The notes under the pieces: generated by a model | What the model was told of the DNA's origin: nothing | The model's database searches: none | Seen by the model: only the letters and a program-made list of their open reading frames with translations | Shown here: positions 46,990 through 59,110 of the stretch, in pieces | Position numbering within the stretch: the stretch's first letter is position 1 | Layout of the letters: each line of letters begins with the position of its first letter | Made by a program: the position numbers and the translations under genes | Source of the DNA: Xiphias gladius | Taxonomy: Eukaryota; Chordata; Actinopteri; Istiophoriformes; Xiphiidae | Length of the DNA: 64,000 nt | Direction of reading: 5' to 3' | Assembly (NCBI RefSeq): GCF_016859285.1 | Contig: NC_053413.1 | Span: 12,487,001-12,551,000, forward strand

Positions 46990-49900
46990 ATAAGAGGAAG
47001 TCTAAGTTCACATTTTTCTTGATTCCATTTTTTTAGGTACCAAAAAAAATATATATATATTTTTGTAAATTTTAATCTGTCTTCTTTTGTTTTGCATTTA
47101 CATTTTTAATAGCTTCTTAAGATTTCTACATGAAGTGTGTACTGTATATTATATTTTTCTATTGAGCTATTAGATCTTAGCGTTCTTCTTAAGTACTTCT
47201 GCACATCAAGCAATGCTTCTTAGAGTCCAAAAATTTGGCGGCCAATCATTTATGAGTTTCCCATGTTCTCATACTTGTATGATACATATTGAAAGAAAAA
47301 ACCAACATAAAGTGTCTTAGTAAAGTGTTGGGCCACCATGAGCTGCAAGAACAGCATCAGTGCTCCGTGGCATTGACTCACCAAGTCTCTGAAGCTTTAC
47401 TGGACGGATGTACACCATTCTTTAGAAACATACTGTATTCCCTCATTTGGTGGTTTCATGTGGATATCTAACACGTCAGTCCAAAATCTCCAACAGATGT
47501 TCACTTGGTTTGAGAGCTGGTGACTTTGAAAGCCAAAACATATGGTTTACATATTGTACTGAACCATTTCCTATTTCTTTTACCTGTATGAGTGTTTTTC
47601 AGCAGATATAGCTTCTTGTGTTGTCCAAATGCGAAGTGAACACCAGAGGGAGCCATCCTATGAGCTGTTTCAGATTCAGTGGGTCAATGCTATACTGCTG
47701 CTACCACACCCATACAATCAGCCTCAACCCGGTTACCTTAAAGGTAAGAATCAGATTTGGAAGTCAGGAGAAAAATATCCTACCAGCAATGTTGACTGCC
47801 CATATAACAAACTGTGAGGAAGGTTAAGCATCCCAACAGACAGCTAACATCCCCACAAGGTATCTGGTTTCACTTTATCCTCAGTTTAAGACCATATTTG
47901 TTAGAAGGAGCATTTTCACCAACCGCAAAACACCCTGTGGCTTCATCTTGTTCCCTGGAAGTCTGTGAATTTTTATCATATTACTAGTCCAGCCCACGCA
48001 AGCATAGTTTTGACCCAAAGCATGAAAAATAACAAATGTTCACCGCCTCCCAAAGCTCCCACACCTCTGCTTGTGCCCTATGGCCTATCCAAACTCATTC
48101 TTACACATTTAAACAGCAAATGGATTTTTATCTGTGTAAACAACAGCTGGAGGGTCTAAATACATGAAGAAAAAAGGGATCTTAAATAATTATGTTCATG
48201 TGTTTTTGACAGATTTAAAGGCAGAAAGCAGTGCAGTAGTCAACCACAGTTGAAACTGAAAATAACATGGAAAAAAAGAAAATAGTGAAAAATACCACTA
48301 TTAATTTTGTGAATAAAGCTGTTCATCGTGAAGCTTTTTTTTTCCCCCCTGTGTGATGAAGATCAGGTACCGTAGTCCTACGTGACTCAGCTTCTATCAA
48401 CACCAGAGAACCTGAGCCCTTTTCCCCTTCAGACTCCATTATAATGTCATCTAAATAACATGTATAGTCCATTATAGTGATCAGATAAATCATCTGAATG
48501 GAAGACATTCAACACAGTCTTCCAGCTCATCTGTGGCTCTCGGTGGGCAGATGTTAACATTAAGCCCTGAAAGCAGAGGGGAGAACAGAGGGGGATCACT
48601 AATATGCATAATCCTACCTCCTGATGTTTCTATCAAGAGTCACAGAGTGCGATGTTCATTATACAACTAAAGCCTCACAACACAGTGAGCAGGATCTTCC
48701 CCCAGGTTCCTCGCTAAGCCCGACTCTTGAGTTGCATTGATAACCAGCCTACAGTGATATCAAAGGAACAAGACCTTTGTGATAACTAATAGTTGCAGCC
48801 ACCCAGGCTCCTTTTTGGCCATTTTGTCAAAGGGAACAGAGCACAGAGAGGGTCACTCATGTGCCTTATTTACAAATAGACACTAGTCACTAACCCAAGC
48901 AGCACCTTTGCGTTCATAAAATGGGGGATTGGTAGGGTGTTTTTCTACAGCCTGTAAACTGTAACGAGCCATCAACTAGCAGGTGTCAGAGAAGATGCTA
49001 GGATTTAAATAGCTCACTGGACAATAAAACAGAAAGGGATCACATAACAACGTAGAGATTCAGTGGTGGCTGACGGTCTTGAAGCTTCGGAAGATTTTGG
49101 TAAAATGTCACACAGGACCCTGAAGGCAGCAGGAAACATCCATGTCATGATGCCATTTATTGTCTTTCTTGGGAGGGAAATGAAAGTCAGGTTGTCCTTG
49201 AATTACACCCTGCTGTCAAGATTTCTATTGATTAATATAAAATAAGAGGCTTCCAGTTTTATTTATTAAAAATACAGCTTTGCAAATATGAAGAGTTGCT
49301 TCCTTCTCTCTACATGTCACTATAAATTGAATACTAACAACACTATGGGCTTTGTATACTTGTGAAGAGAATTTGTAATCGTTTTTGACATTTTATGGAC
49401 AAAATGAAAATAGTTTGAAAATAAATGGAGCCCTAAAATGTATACTTCTCAACATGGGACTAACATGAAATTATGAACAGGATCATTTATGTTTTTGTAC
49501 ACATTTTGGTTTTCCAGTAAATCCGGCTGAATGGTGCTAGTTTGTGGTATTCTTGTAAGATAGTGTATATGTATGGATCCTTAGAGACTTCTTTCATAAT
49601 GCAGAAAGCAACCTAAGTGTCTTATTCCTGACAAAGCTGTTCAATACTCTGATGTTCACTAAACACTGGTATTGTTGTTGTGATAAGTGATCCTATGGCA
49701 AAGCTGTCCACTGCTTACAAATATCAAAAGTCAAAACTTCAACTATAATTTCATTCATGGTAAGGAAAAACAACACTTCTGACGCATCCCTGTGTTTGTC
49801 AGTATCACCAGGACCACACCTCTGCTTACTGTGACAATGCTAAGCTTTTAAACTTAAAATGAGTGCAAATTCAAATCACTCTCTTGTACCCTACCAGCCT

Positions 49901-51180
49901 ACAACTGCTGCTAAACTGCCAGTGAGGTCAAAAACAATGAGTAACAGTATAATTTGACTATTATGTCATTTAACGGTGGCACAGTGAGAGAACAACACAG
50001 ATGTGAGTTCTGATTATTATCTCCTAATCCGCTGAAGAGACTTCTGTCTAGTTCTGTGCTTTGTCTGACACACTTTCTCTCAATACACACAGTCTTACCT
50101 TGAGGGGGTTCTGATGCCGTGTATCTATATCCATATCCGGACCCTGCCATTTGGGCCGCAACTGTCGGGTGACTCTAGCTTTGAGAACATCAGATTTTAA
50201 CAGCCATCCCCTCATGAAATTTATACCACATGGGTATGGAAAGAGTTACACAATTCTTCGGAACTCCTGCTCAACTTTTATTTTATTTTTATTTTTTTTA
50301 AGCTTCTTTAAGAAGACCGAAACGTATTAGAACCAGGACACAGAGGTCCTGTAATACCTACCTAGGGGCCTATATTACCAATGTGTTGTAATTGTCTGTA
50401 AGACACTTTAATGGTATGTACACAATGATATACATCATAGGTCGTTTGTGGTGCTGAGAGCATTCCTGAGGGAATGCTTGTTTTATTTATTCACTATTTT
50501 ACTCTGCATCTTTTATGCATGTAGGTGAAATTTGTGACAATGGTCATGTTACCTTTTTACCACTTGTTTTATGTTTGAGTGGAGTTACTTTCTGAGGGGG
50601 ATCTTGTCAGTTGTGACTGAACAAACTAGAAAGATGCATAATTCAAAGTGTGTGAATGTATTTGCACGGGAAGCTATTTCTTTCCCAACTGCTGCCGTGC
50701 AATTTCCACAGCCCTTAGCTATGCAACATTTCACTCTCGTTGTTTCCATTGCAGATTAATAAGATGCCCAATCTTGATCTCACAGTTAAGCTTTAATTCA
50801 ATTACATCTGAGCTCCTCACTACAGTCAGGCTCGGGTGCTCAGGTGGAGTCTTTTGCACTCTTGGGACCGGGCATGATTTCAATTTAGTTTTTTTTTTTT
50901 TTTTTTTTGTGTGAGGTGTTTCCTCAATCCCTTTAAAATAAGGTCAGAAAACCGCAGCGATGGAGTCCTACAGTAATCAAACCCGAGCGAAAACCTTTCC
51001 TTAAATAGAAACCCCAAGTACTTCCCATCGATGCTACGTCCCTCGCCTCCGTATGTTTTATTCATATACATCCTTAACCTTCATATAATGTAATTTAGCT
51101 GCAGGTTCGGGCCGCACCCTTAACAAGGTCTGGGGGAAAAAAATCCACGTCAATTGGCCTCCTCTCGCAGTCGTCACTCC
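46990..51180. other. Gene-free stretch between FZR1 and the 51 kb promoter
   Basis: About 4.2 kb with no exon chain recognised. It holds a dispersed repeat at about 47310-47560 and AT-rich DNA. A poly(T) run sits at 50886-50909. Confidence 0.45.
47310..47560 (+). repeat. Dispersed repeat, GTTGGGCCACCA type
   Basis: GTGTTGGGCCACCATGAGCT, GCATTGACTCACCAAGTCTC, CAACAGATGTTCACTTGGTT and GAGAGCTGGTGACTTTGAAA occur in the order found in a very common teleost repeat. The copy is decayed. The short open frame inside it is not a gene. Confidence 0.55.
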
Positions 51181-51275
51181 ACACGGGACCCGCCCCCAGC
51201 CTCGTCCTCTCCGAGCGGCACGCGTATATAAGCACGCCGATCCGTCTTCCTCCAGCCTACCCAGTAACAATCACG
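51175..51275 (+). promoter_or_regulatory. Core promoter with GC box and TATA box
   Basis: ACCCGCCCCCAG at about 51188 is a GC box, and CGCGTATATAAGCACG has a consensus TATA box at about 51223-51229. A start site would then be expected near 51255. The next ATG at 51276 has a good context (A at -3, G at +4). The region is richer in CpG than its surroundings, as expected of a vertebrate promoter. Confidence 0.6.
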
Positions 51276-52832
51276 ATGGCTGCTACGTGGAGCTCCGATG
51301 GGAGGGCGCCCAGGCTCCGACTGTGGCCGATTTCGATAGCGAACCCCGCAGCGAGGGAGACTTCGGCGTCACCTGTTGTTCCCGTCGATCAACGGTGAGT
51401 CCATCACTCGAGCCCGTCTCCTGGTCGATTTCTTAAGAGGGATGCAGTGTTAGGCTGGTAATGTGCGGGATAGCAATGTGTTTGCATTGCTTTCCCGCTG
51501 CCGTTTCTTCTTCTTCTTCTTGCACTTCAGGATCGAAAAACAAATATGATGAAGCAAAAAAAAAAAAAAAAAAAAAAAGCCCTCGAGCCATAACAGGAAA
51601 AGAGAGAAAATAGCCGTTCAGATCCCGACTGCGTCTAAGGGGAATTAAATCACAACCTCTTCCTGCCTCGCCTGGCTGGGGGGAAATGTTTACCATGTCG
51701 TCATGTTGCCGTGATTTGAGAAAGAAAAGGTAACTGAGCTTACTTTAGATCGGGACCCGGGTCGCTACAGATCATATATTCCACGCATCAGAGGTCTTTC
51801 GGCTTCATAGCCTCCTGAGAGAAAACTTCGGTGATGCAACAGGTGGCATGTTTTTTTTTTTTTGTTGTTTGTTTGGTTTTTTTTTTTGCCCGGGCCGGAA
51901 TCGAGGCGAGATGCTGAGGAGGAGGTGGACGTGGAGGAAAGTAGGGCGTCATTCAGCACCGAGACGCTGGACAGCTCCCACATCGAGGGCTACTCGCTTC
52001 CATCTGGAAGGAATAGCAGGTGTATTTGACGTTTGTCTCGCTCATTTTTTGAATCACGTTGATATGACAGTAAGCAACCTAATGGTCAGCCTTCAATTCA
52101 GCCGCTGTTTGGAAACTAAAGGGACGATTTTTTGAGCGGCATATGCTTCAATGTCAGTCTGCAAAAGCAACAGCAAACGAAGTCATTTATTTTGAATCAG
52201 TGCCATATTAAAATGACTTTAGTGGACATTATTGACCATGTCCTCTCGGGTGTCCTCTTGCTGCCTTGCTCAGCACTCCTCTTTCCTCTAGTTTGCACTC
52301 AAGGACCCCCTTTTCTCTTTCCTTGCCTCCTTCCTCTCACTAAACTGTCCCCAGCTTCCCATCCCCCTCTTCCACTGACTCCCAGTCTTGTTGCATAGCT
52401 ACCAGCTCAGAAACATACTGGAGATGCAGGACAATCTGTCTGTCTCTTTTCTCTCCCTCTCTCCCTCTCTCTCAGTCCGATTGTGACTTATTGGAAAGAA
52501 AAACGCAAATCAATGAGTTGATGTTCTACGTTCACATTTCAATTCCCTCAATTTTCTCCACTGTGCACAGCTTAGGGTTTCTGTTCATTGCATATGGTGA
52601 GAAGCATTTATTCTAAGTGCTTTGCTGTGATCCTCTTTCTCTCTCTTTATGTCTCCCTCCCCTCCTCCCCCGCCTCCTCCTCATCCTCCTGTCCCCTCTT
52701 TTGAGAGGAGCTGAAAGGTTGGCATTACAACAACAAAGGCAGGATGGAATGTCAACAGGCTTCAGAGAGAAATGGGTTGAAGGAAACACAGAGATGGGAA
52801 CTGCACGTAGTGTCTCCATCTCCGACATCTAA
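51276..52832 (+). CDS. Candidate three-exon gene of unknown product
   Basis: Behind the TATA promoter the ATG at 51276 opens a frame that ends at a strong donor (AACG/GTGAGT). In-phase exons can be proposed at 51276-51394, 51906-52019 and 52706-52832, giving 119 residues with both introns in phase 2. The proposed protein is hydrophilic: MAATWSSDGRAPRLRLWP at the start, an acidic EEEVDVEESRASFSTETLDS middle, and ARSVSISDI at the end. I recognise no domain. A second reading of exon 1 (DGCYVELRWEGAQAPTV...) with an acceptor at 51918 is also open, but has no ATG. A further acceptor with a good pyrimidine tract lies at about 53048, with AATAAA at 53585, so the last exon choice is uncertain. This may be a noncoding RNA or the start of a larger gene. 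Confidence 0.3.
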
Positions 52833-53048
52833 AGTTCACAACCTATCAACACGCCACTAGCCAGTGGCCGGATGCTCTGCAACACCTGTGACACATTCTG
52901 AAATGCTCCTTCCCTCCAAAGTCCATATAGTTGACACTGCAAATTCAATATATCATGTTTAGCATCAGTGCAGTGGAGGGAAGATTCAGACTTAAGTATT
53001 TTAAGCTTCGGTGGTGTAACAAGCTTGTCCCTTTTTCTTTTATTACAG

Positions 53049-53610
53049 ATTGAAGCAGTGGACGTGGACAGAAAGGAGGGGATCCAGGTGGAAAGTGTTG
53101 GTAGTGCTGAGTGGAAGACTAGTGATTTTGTTGTGACGCTGATCAAAGAACAACAAGTCCCAGTCTGCCTCTGAGCACAAGCAGTGGTCTTCAGTCTACG
53201 TCAGCTTTAGCCCAAGCGTATCATCAGTTCAGAATCTGTTCATTGTTTCATTGTTGGATTTTCCTGTTTGTTCAGCGGCAACAACATCAAACCTGCCCTT
53301 TAAAATGCACCTAAAATGATCTGATTCAGGCCTAGTGTGACTGTGTGTAGCCTGAATGTTCAGCAATGTTAATTACTAGCAAAACTGCAATCAAAGTCAT
53401 CATTTAAGCTGGGAAATATACATGGAGTCATTTGCAATGAAAACTGCTCCAAAACCTTGGGGAAATACTGTAATAATGACATACAGCAGCACATTTTGTT
53501 GAAAACAGACTTAAATAACCTTTTTTTTAGTTCATTCCTACATGTTTATTGTTCATTCATTAATCTGCATTGGAACTTAGGTGGAATAAAATTCAAATGT
53601 AAACCTCGTA
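53049..53610 (+). other. Possible alternative terminal exon
   Basis: A pyrimidine-rich tract ending in TTATTACAG precedes an open stretch IEAVDVDRKEGIQVESVGSA and on to a stop at 53174, with AATAAA at 53585. It would serve as the last exon of the transcript starting near 51255, but the open stretch is not in phase with exon 2 in the reading proposed for that gene. Confidence 0.25.
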
Positions 53611-53619
53611 TGTGTCTTT

Positions 53620-55840
53620 CTGCATTTTCTCACATCAGCACCAACATCCACGTGAAACCCTCACATACAACACACACTGGATGTAGGGGAGATGCCAAGG
53701 AAAGAAAAAAAGCATTCTGGTGTATCCGGTTCTTGTGTCCAACTTACTACGCTCTATTCTTCTCAAATGTATTAGTCTTCCTTGATGAGATGGCCTGCTG
53801 CCAGAAAGCTTTACTTAACACTTTACTATGTAGAGCACTTTCAGTGCTTACAGGACTAAATACATGTCATCCATCAATAAGAGGGGTCTAAATCCCTCTG
53901 AGAAGTTAAGTAGCTGCCTCAGTCTCTGTAATGGACTGTAATGGATAGCACTGTAGTAGTTTCTTCAGTGTGTGTCAGAGTTTTGACTGACCACGTGAAC
54001 AAAAAAGGGGAGCCAGTTTCCCAGCTTTGGTGCGCAAAAGGCAACTAGCAGGCGAGGTGACCATGGTGGTGTGTAATGCACACAAAATAATGACTATTGA
54101 TTTTTTTATTTATTTTTTTAAGTTGGGAGGCTGACCCCACTTTCTGCATGTTGACTAACACATTGCTGAGCTGCATGGTGCAAAAGAAACGATTCAGTGT
54201 GAACTTAGTAGCAGTGTTAGGCTCCCATGAGGATCAGAAATAACCAAGGAATCAGTCTTGTGCACGAAGTATCCATTCCTGTGTGTATATTTTGTTTTTT
54301 TTTCCCCCTGTATTGCATTTCACTGCCAGTATTTGCTCTCCTTATGAGGTGTGGATGCAGAGCTGGGCCTTTTCTGAGCTTTGATTAATATCAGTAAACA
54401 GACCTGAGCAAATATAAGACGTCTACAGTCACTACTAAGGCTCAGGGGTGTGTGCACACAGCAGTGAAGACACAAGTCCGATCCGGCTCTCTGCTCCACT
54501 GCTGGTATAACGGCTGATGACGTGTTCATATAGATGAGGAAAATTAACTGGCAGATAAAAAAATATAGTAACACAAAGACATGCAATTAAAAGACTTCAA
54601 ATCACTTCATATCACCAAGATACTGAAGATTATTTCAAATTCTACCATCTGTACATACATTTACAAAAAGCAGAGGAGGGGAGCACAGATAAATCTAGAC
54701 TTAAATTATTGGAGAAAAAAATGACTGACAAGGCCTGAGGCTACAGACATTAACAATGTGAAAACACACCACGTATACTCCATCTTTTTTCTGTTGTTAC
54801 CAGGATACCTGCATGAGTGACCTGACAAGATCCCCATTCTTGTTACGCATGGCAAACATGGTGCTTAGAACAGAAAGAAATCAAGCCAATCTCAAATGAA
54901 AAAAGTCATTTTATTTATGTTAAATCCTTTCAGATCAATGCAAAGGAAGGATTGTTTGATTTGCCGTCTTTGAAATCCAAAGCCGACATGAAACCAACAT
55001 ACAAGCTACATCTGAATGATGAATCATCTTTATCTCCACTGACACTGAAGGCAAAAATCAATCATGTCACCATCACCTGTTAATAATGATCACAGACAAT
55101 GCGTACAGCCCCTTTTCACTCAGAAAGGCTTGCAATGTTTTAATTAAAAATGCATCTTGGATGGTTTCATTCACACTGCACCCTGTAAGTCTCCAGATTG
55201 GCGGCATGCTGGTTTTTCATATATAAAAACCAGGGACTGGCTTGTGTTGCTAAGCAACACAAAAGAGTCAAGTGCATTTGTTTATTGGCCAATAATAATG
55301 CAGACAAAGTTTCAAGGTTTTCGAGGAAGGTCCTGTAATAATATAACTCACAGGAAAAAATAGAGGCAAGGATTCTCTGATAACAACCTTTCATATATAT
55401 CATGGAGTGTATAAATAGTATAATGCATACAGATGTTTCCCTCTTGCATCGTCATACAGCTCAACAGCTTTCAGCCTTTTGGGTAAAAAAATCTGGCTGG
55501 TGGTTTTAGCCCCATACAGAACATACAAATCGAGGCTAAATCCCTTCTCTCTTGTATGAAAGAGGCTCTATGAATTTAAAAACTACTGAGGTGGTCAGCA
55601 GTGAATATGACCACTTTATAATGCTCCCTGTTATTATCAGTTTTGTTTGTACTGTACATATTTTTCTGTTACCAAAGAAAGGGGGAAAATTCTGATCACT
55701 TTCAGGGTCCAGTTTAAAAGACACGCTCACCACTTTTACATATCCATCTCCAGCCTGGTGGGCGCCCAAGCACATCTGCCACCCACTGGATGGGGACAGA
55801 ATCACACATCACAGCCATAACCAGCCACATATGGTCCTTT
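53620..55840. other. Gene-free stretch
   Basis: No coding exon or recognised repeat is supported. The DNA is AT-rich and of ordinary complexity. Confidence 0.45.
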
Positions 55841-55845
55841 ATCTG

Positions 55846-57280
55846 GGCCCAAGCACCAAGGGTGCAAGGAACCTATTGTTTTTGTAGAGGAGATGTGGAT
55901 GATGACGATGACGATGATGAGGACGACGATGACAATGACAATGATGATGACTATAAGGAGGATGACAATGTCAGTGATTACGATGACAATGATGATGAAG
56001 ATTTCAGTGAATATGATGATGATGAGATTATTATTATTACTATTACGGAAATGCATTTTTCAAGGGTTCGGGATGCTCGAAAATTCATGAAAAGTGGCAC
56101 ACATGTCAGAACTGGCAAAAATGGTAAAGTTCTGTAGTGATTGGGCTCAGGCGTGGCCAGCGGGCTCTGTAGCGGCCCCAAACGCAGGGTCGTGTTGGGA
56201 TAAAGTTGATTGGGTGTTCATGAAATTCGGTGGAATCATTGCGTTCATCGCCCTGGACATAATACATATTTTTTGAAATTTTTTCGCCTGACAGGAAGTC
56301 AGCCATTTTGGATTTCGTGTGTCAATTTTCATTTTATGAACACACTTTTGAGGCCTTTAAGGATGCACAAAACCCACGAAACTTTTCACCCATGTTCGAA
56401 CTAGTGAGTATTTTGATTTGATATCTCTATTGGGCATGGGCATGGCACATTGGCTCTAAGGCGCCCCCTAACTACCGTTAGAATTTTTGAAGTTCTAGGG
56501 GTGCTTGAAAACTCACAAAACTTTGTACTTGCATCAGACGTGGCGTAACTTGATATTTGATATGGGTTTAGGGCATGGGTGTGGCAAAATGGCTCAAGGG
56601 CACCCCCTAGAAAATTTCAACAATTAGTGCTCATGGTACGTTTCACGTAGATTTACAAAAACTGGTAGGCATGTGTATCATATTAGATCATTTGCATTTT
56701 TTTGTTATTAACAGGCATTGTAATTTAACCAACTCCTCCTAGAGAATTGACCAGATTGACTTCATATTGGGTCAGTGCAATCTAAAGCACCAAGCACCAC
56801 CTACTGGCAACAGGAAATGAGAGTTTCTATACTTTGATGTTCTCCTCCTAGGGGGTACATCAGATCCACCTAAAATGTGATCAGAACAGCCTCAAGACCT
56901 TGATGATACTTCATTGCAAAGATTTTGAGTTTTCATCAAATTATGTTCTCGTGGTGGCGCAGCGAATTTTGAAGTTTCCTGTGGTAACTCAAATATATGC
57001 TGTTAAATCCTCCCTGAACTTCACGTGTGTGATAAGCGTTTCGGCCGGAAGACATCTACTTTCCAATATTCAGCCACAGTCCTAGCGCCACCGTCTGGGA
57101 GCAGGAAATTAGATGTGTTATACTTTGATGTACTCTTCCTAGAAGGTTGACCAGATACATTTCATATTAGGTCAGAAAAGCCATAAGACCTTGATGATGC
57201 TATATAGTGAAACTTATCAAGTCTGAGGGCAAAAGGACAGGGGCTCAAGCACCTTTTAGGGTCTATCGGTGCACGTCCCT
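55846..57280. mobile_element. Composite transposon-like repeat, GGGCCCAAGCACC type
   Basis: The segment opens with GGGCCCAAGCACCAAGGGTG, then a GAT/GAC simple repeat, then blocks such as ATGCTCGAAAATTCATGAAA, GGCACACATGTCAGAACTGG and GCGCCCCCTAACTACC. I recognise these as the internal sequence of a common teleost non-autonomous element. Two related modules (CTTTGATGT-CTCCTCCTAG-...-GACCTTGATGAT and CTTTGATGT-CTCTTCCTAG-...-GACCTTGATGAT) lie about 300 bases apart near 56840 and 57125. A second copy of the end motif, GGGGCTCAAGCACC, sits at 57240 in direct orientation. No long open frame is present. Confidence 0.65.
55893..56040. repeat. (GAT/GAC)n low-complexity tract
   Basis: An imperfect trinucleotide tract, GATGATGAC-type, inside the composite repeat. 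The poly-Asp and poly-Met open frames are artefacts. Confidence 0.9.
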
Positions 57281-57716
57281 GCCTTCTTGCACAATACAAA
57301 TGTGCAACTGGTGGACACAGTAAGTAATGTTTAACTCATTGGTTCTGTATCTGACAATCATACAAATCCAGAGACATGCCATACGACCTTCATTAGCATT
57401 GTGGCTTCCACTCCACCCATGGGCTCGAAGTGAGAGGCACCAATCAACGCTGCTTGCAACTTTAATTTGTCCTGTTTTGCCAGAATTCAAACTGAAATAT
57501 ACTATGAACTTGTGGTATGATTCACAGTTAAAGATACTTAAGTTTCTAATTATTATGTCTGAACAATGAAAGCTGTTGCCAAGAGTCCAGGCAGATGGTT
57601 TCCCAAGAAAGAAAATGGTAGAAAATAGTGAAAGATGTGTAAAAGGAAGTGGACAACAGGTGACAAATTGCATCAGACAAATTCTCAAGATCACAGACCT
57701 TGTGTAATGCATGTAC

Positions 57717-57831
57717 TCCCTCCTTGTTATTACTATCTGGGCACCCAGCCTGGCGTGATAGGATGCCAACTGTTCCCCGATGTCTGCACTGGCACCTGTC
57801 ACCAGCAGCACCCCGGCACCTCGGAGGCACT
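57717..57831 (-). pseudogene. Degraded exon of an HSD11B1-like short-chain dehydrogenase
   Basis: On the minus strand, after a CTCCCCCAG acceptor, 115 bases encode CLRGAGVLLVTGASADIGEQ and then LASYHARLGAQIVITRRE, ending at a GTACAT donor. This is the cofactor-binding exon of the hydroxysteroid 11-beta dehydrogenase 1/1-like family (SLRGARVLVTGASTGIGEQL..YHYARLGAQIVITARRE type). Three defects argue for decay. The TGxxxGxG motif reads TGASADIG, with Asp for the second Gly. An extra Leu sits before it, and one residue is missing in the ITARRE end. No neighbouring exon of the family was found, and the space where the next exon should lie is filled by the composite repeat. A diverged living gene with distant exons is less likely. 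Confidence 0.65.
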
Positions 57832-58619
57832 CTGGGGGAGGGAGAGGCAGTCAGCAGTCAGCATGTAGCCACATATGTGCTCAGGAGGAGCAGGAATCAG
57901 GAGAGATGTTGTCTGCAGATCATCAAAGTAGGGCTGACATTTGATGAACAGACACAGATCAACCCTGTTATCAGACAGAAACTCCGCCTCATGGCAGATT
58001 TTGATTGGTATAAAATAATTACAAATATCTGAGCAGGGTCATCTCTGATATCATTTTGTTAGTGCTGAGGAATTTACAAACATGAAATAAACCATGAAAT
58101 GAACTGTATTGATAAAGACAAGCAGTCGTGACTAATTATGTGATGTTATAATCATATAGTCTTTAAATTGTTCCCTTTTATAGGATGCACCAGGGACTGT
58201 AGGACAAATTACTGCTGCTGTTATCAGTTTTTTTGGTTTTTTTTTAACTGAAAACAGGAAAAAGCTATTCACCGTAAAACAGCGGCCTTTTGCACAGGCA
58301 GTGCATGCAACATTTTGAAAGCCCACTTGAGGAGGTACAACTAAAAATTACAAATCAATCAATAAGGATTACAGTAATGTTTAGCTTATACAGTGTCTGC
58401 TGCTGTGAGATAAACAGATATTTAGATGATTTGGATCCTAAATTATCTTCTGTGTAAGTTAATAGCTTCTGTTCCCCTGATTTCATTGGCCTTTAAATAC
58501 AGAAGCGAATCGGGAATCTGATCAGAGTGAAAAGTTAACATCTAAGTCATTTGACTTTTAAAAGCATGACACACTGGAGTACTTTTTGTTTAGATAAGCT
58601 AGGAACTCTGGTCCAGGCT

Positions 58620-59110
58620 GAAATATCTCAAAAACTATCAAGTGATAGCTGCCATCAAAGTTTGTACAGACATTCATGGTTCCCAGGTGATGAATCCTAA
58701 TGACTTTATTGGTCCCTGTCTTTTCTTCTAGCACCGCCACCAAATCACATTTGTGGTTTTAAATTTTGCATAGACTGTCCCAAAATCTGGTACACACAGT
58801 CATGTTGTCCTCAGGAGGAGTTCATCTAGTGCCATCATCAGGTCAAAATTTTAATCTGTCCAATTTGAGCAAGAATTTAATCAAATAAATCTGCAAACTA
58901 ATGCCCTTCCCATTGGTATCAGCTGTACTTTGTTTACTGCCAGTAGGCCCCATAGCGTTAAATCTTAGTTTAGCATGTTAACATGCTAAACTAAGATGTT
59001 AAACGTTGTAAACATTACACTTGCTTAACATCAGCAAGTTAGCAGCATGATTGTGCATTTTGCTCCAAGTACAGCCTCACAGAGCTACCAGCAAGGCTAT
59101 AGACTCCTAG
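58620..59110 (-). repeat. GCTAACATGCT-family dispersed repeat, copy 4 (longest)
   Basis: Ordered blocks AGACATTCATGGTTCCCAGG, CATCATCAGGTCAAAATTTT, GCATGTTAACATGC, and AAGTACAGCCTCACAGAGCT extend the family consensus beyond the parts kept in copies 1 and 2. This copy gives the best view of the element, about 490 bases. Confidence 0.65.
58962..58997. repeat. Perfect 36-bp palindrome
   Basis: The 18 bases ATCTTAGTTTAGCATGTT are followed immediately by their exact reverse complement, with no spacer. It lies inside the dispersed repeat copy above. Confidence 0.95.

Noticed and set aside
47289-47471. 60-codon frame MKEKTNIKCLSKVLG...
   Set aside because: It lies inside a decayed dispersed repeat.
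53457-53891. 144-codon frame on +
   Set aside because: No recognisable motif, no upstream promoter, and it overlaps a probable 3' UTR.
55790-56137. Acidic poly-Asp protein
   Set aside because: Produced by the GAT/GAC simple repeat inside a transposon-like element.
57263-57811. 182-residue intact dehydrogenase gene
   Set aside because: Only the first 36 or so residues match the family; the rest is intron read-through without motifs.
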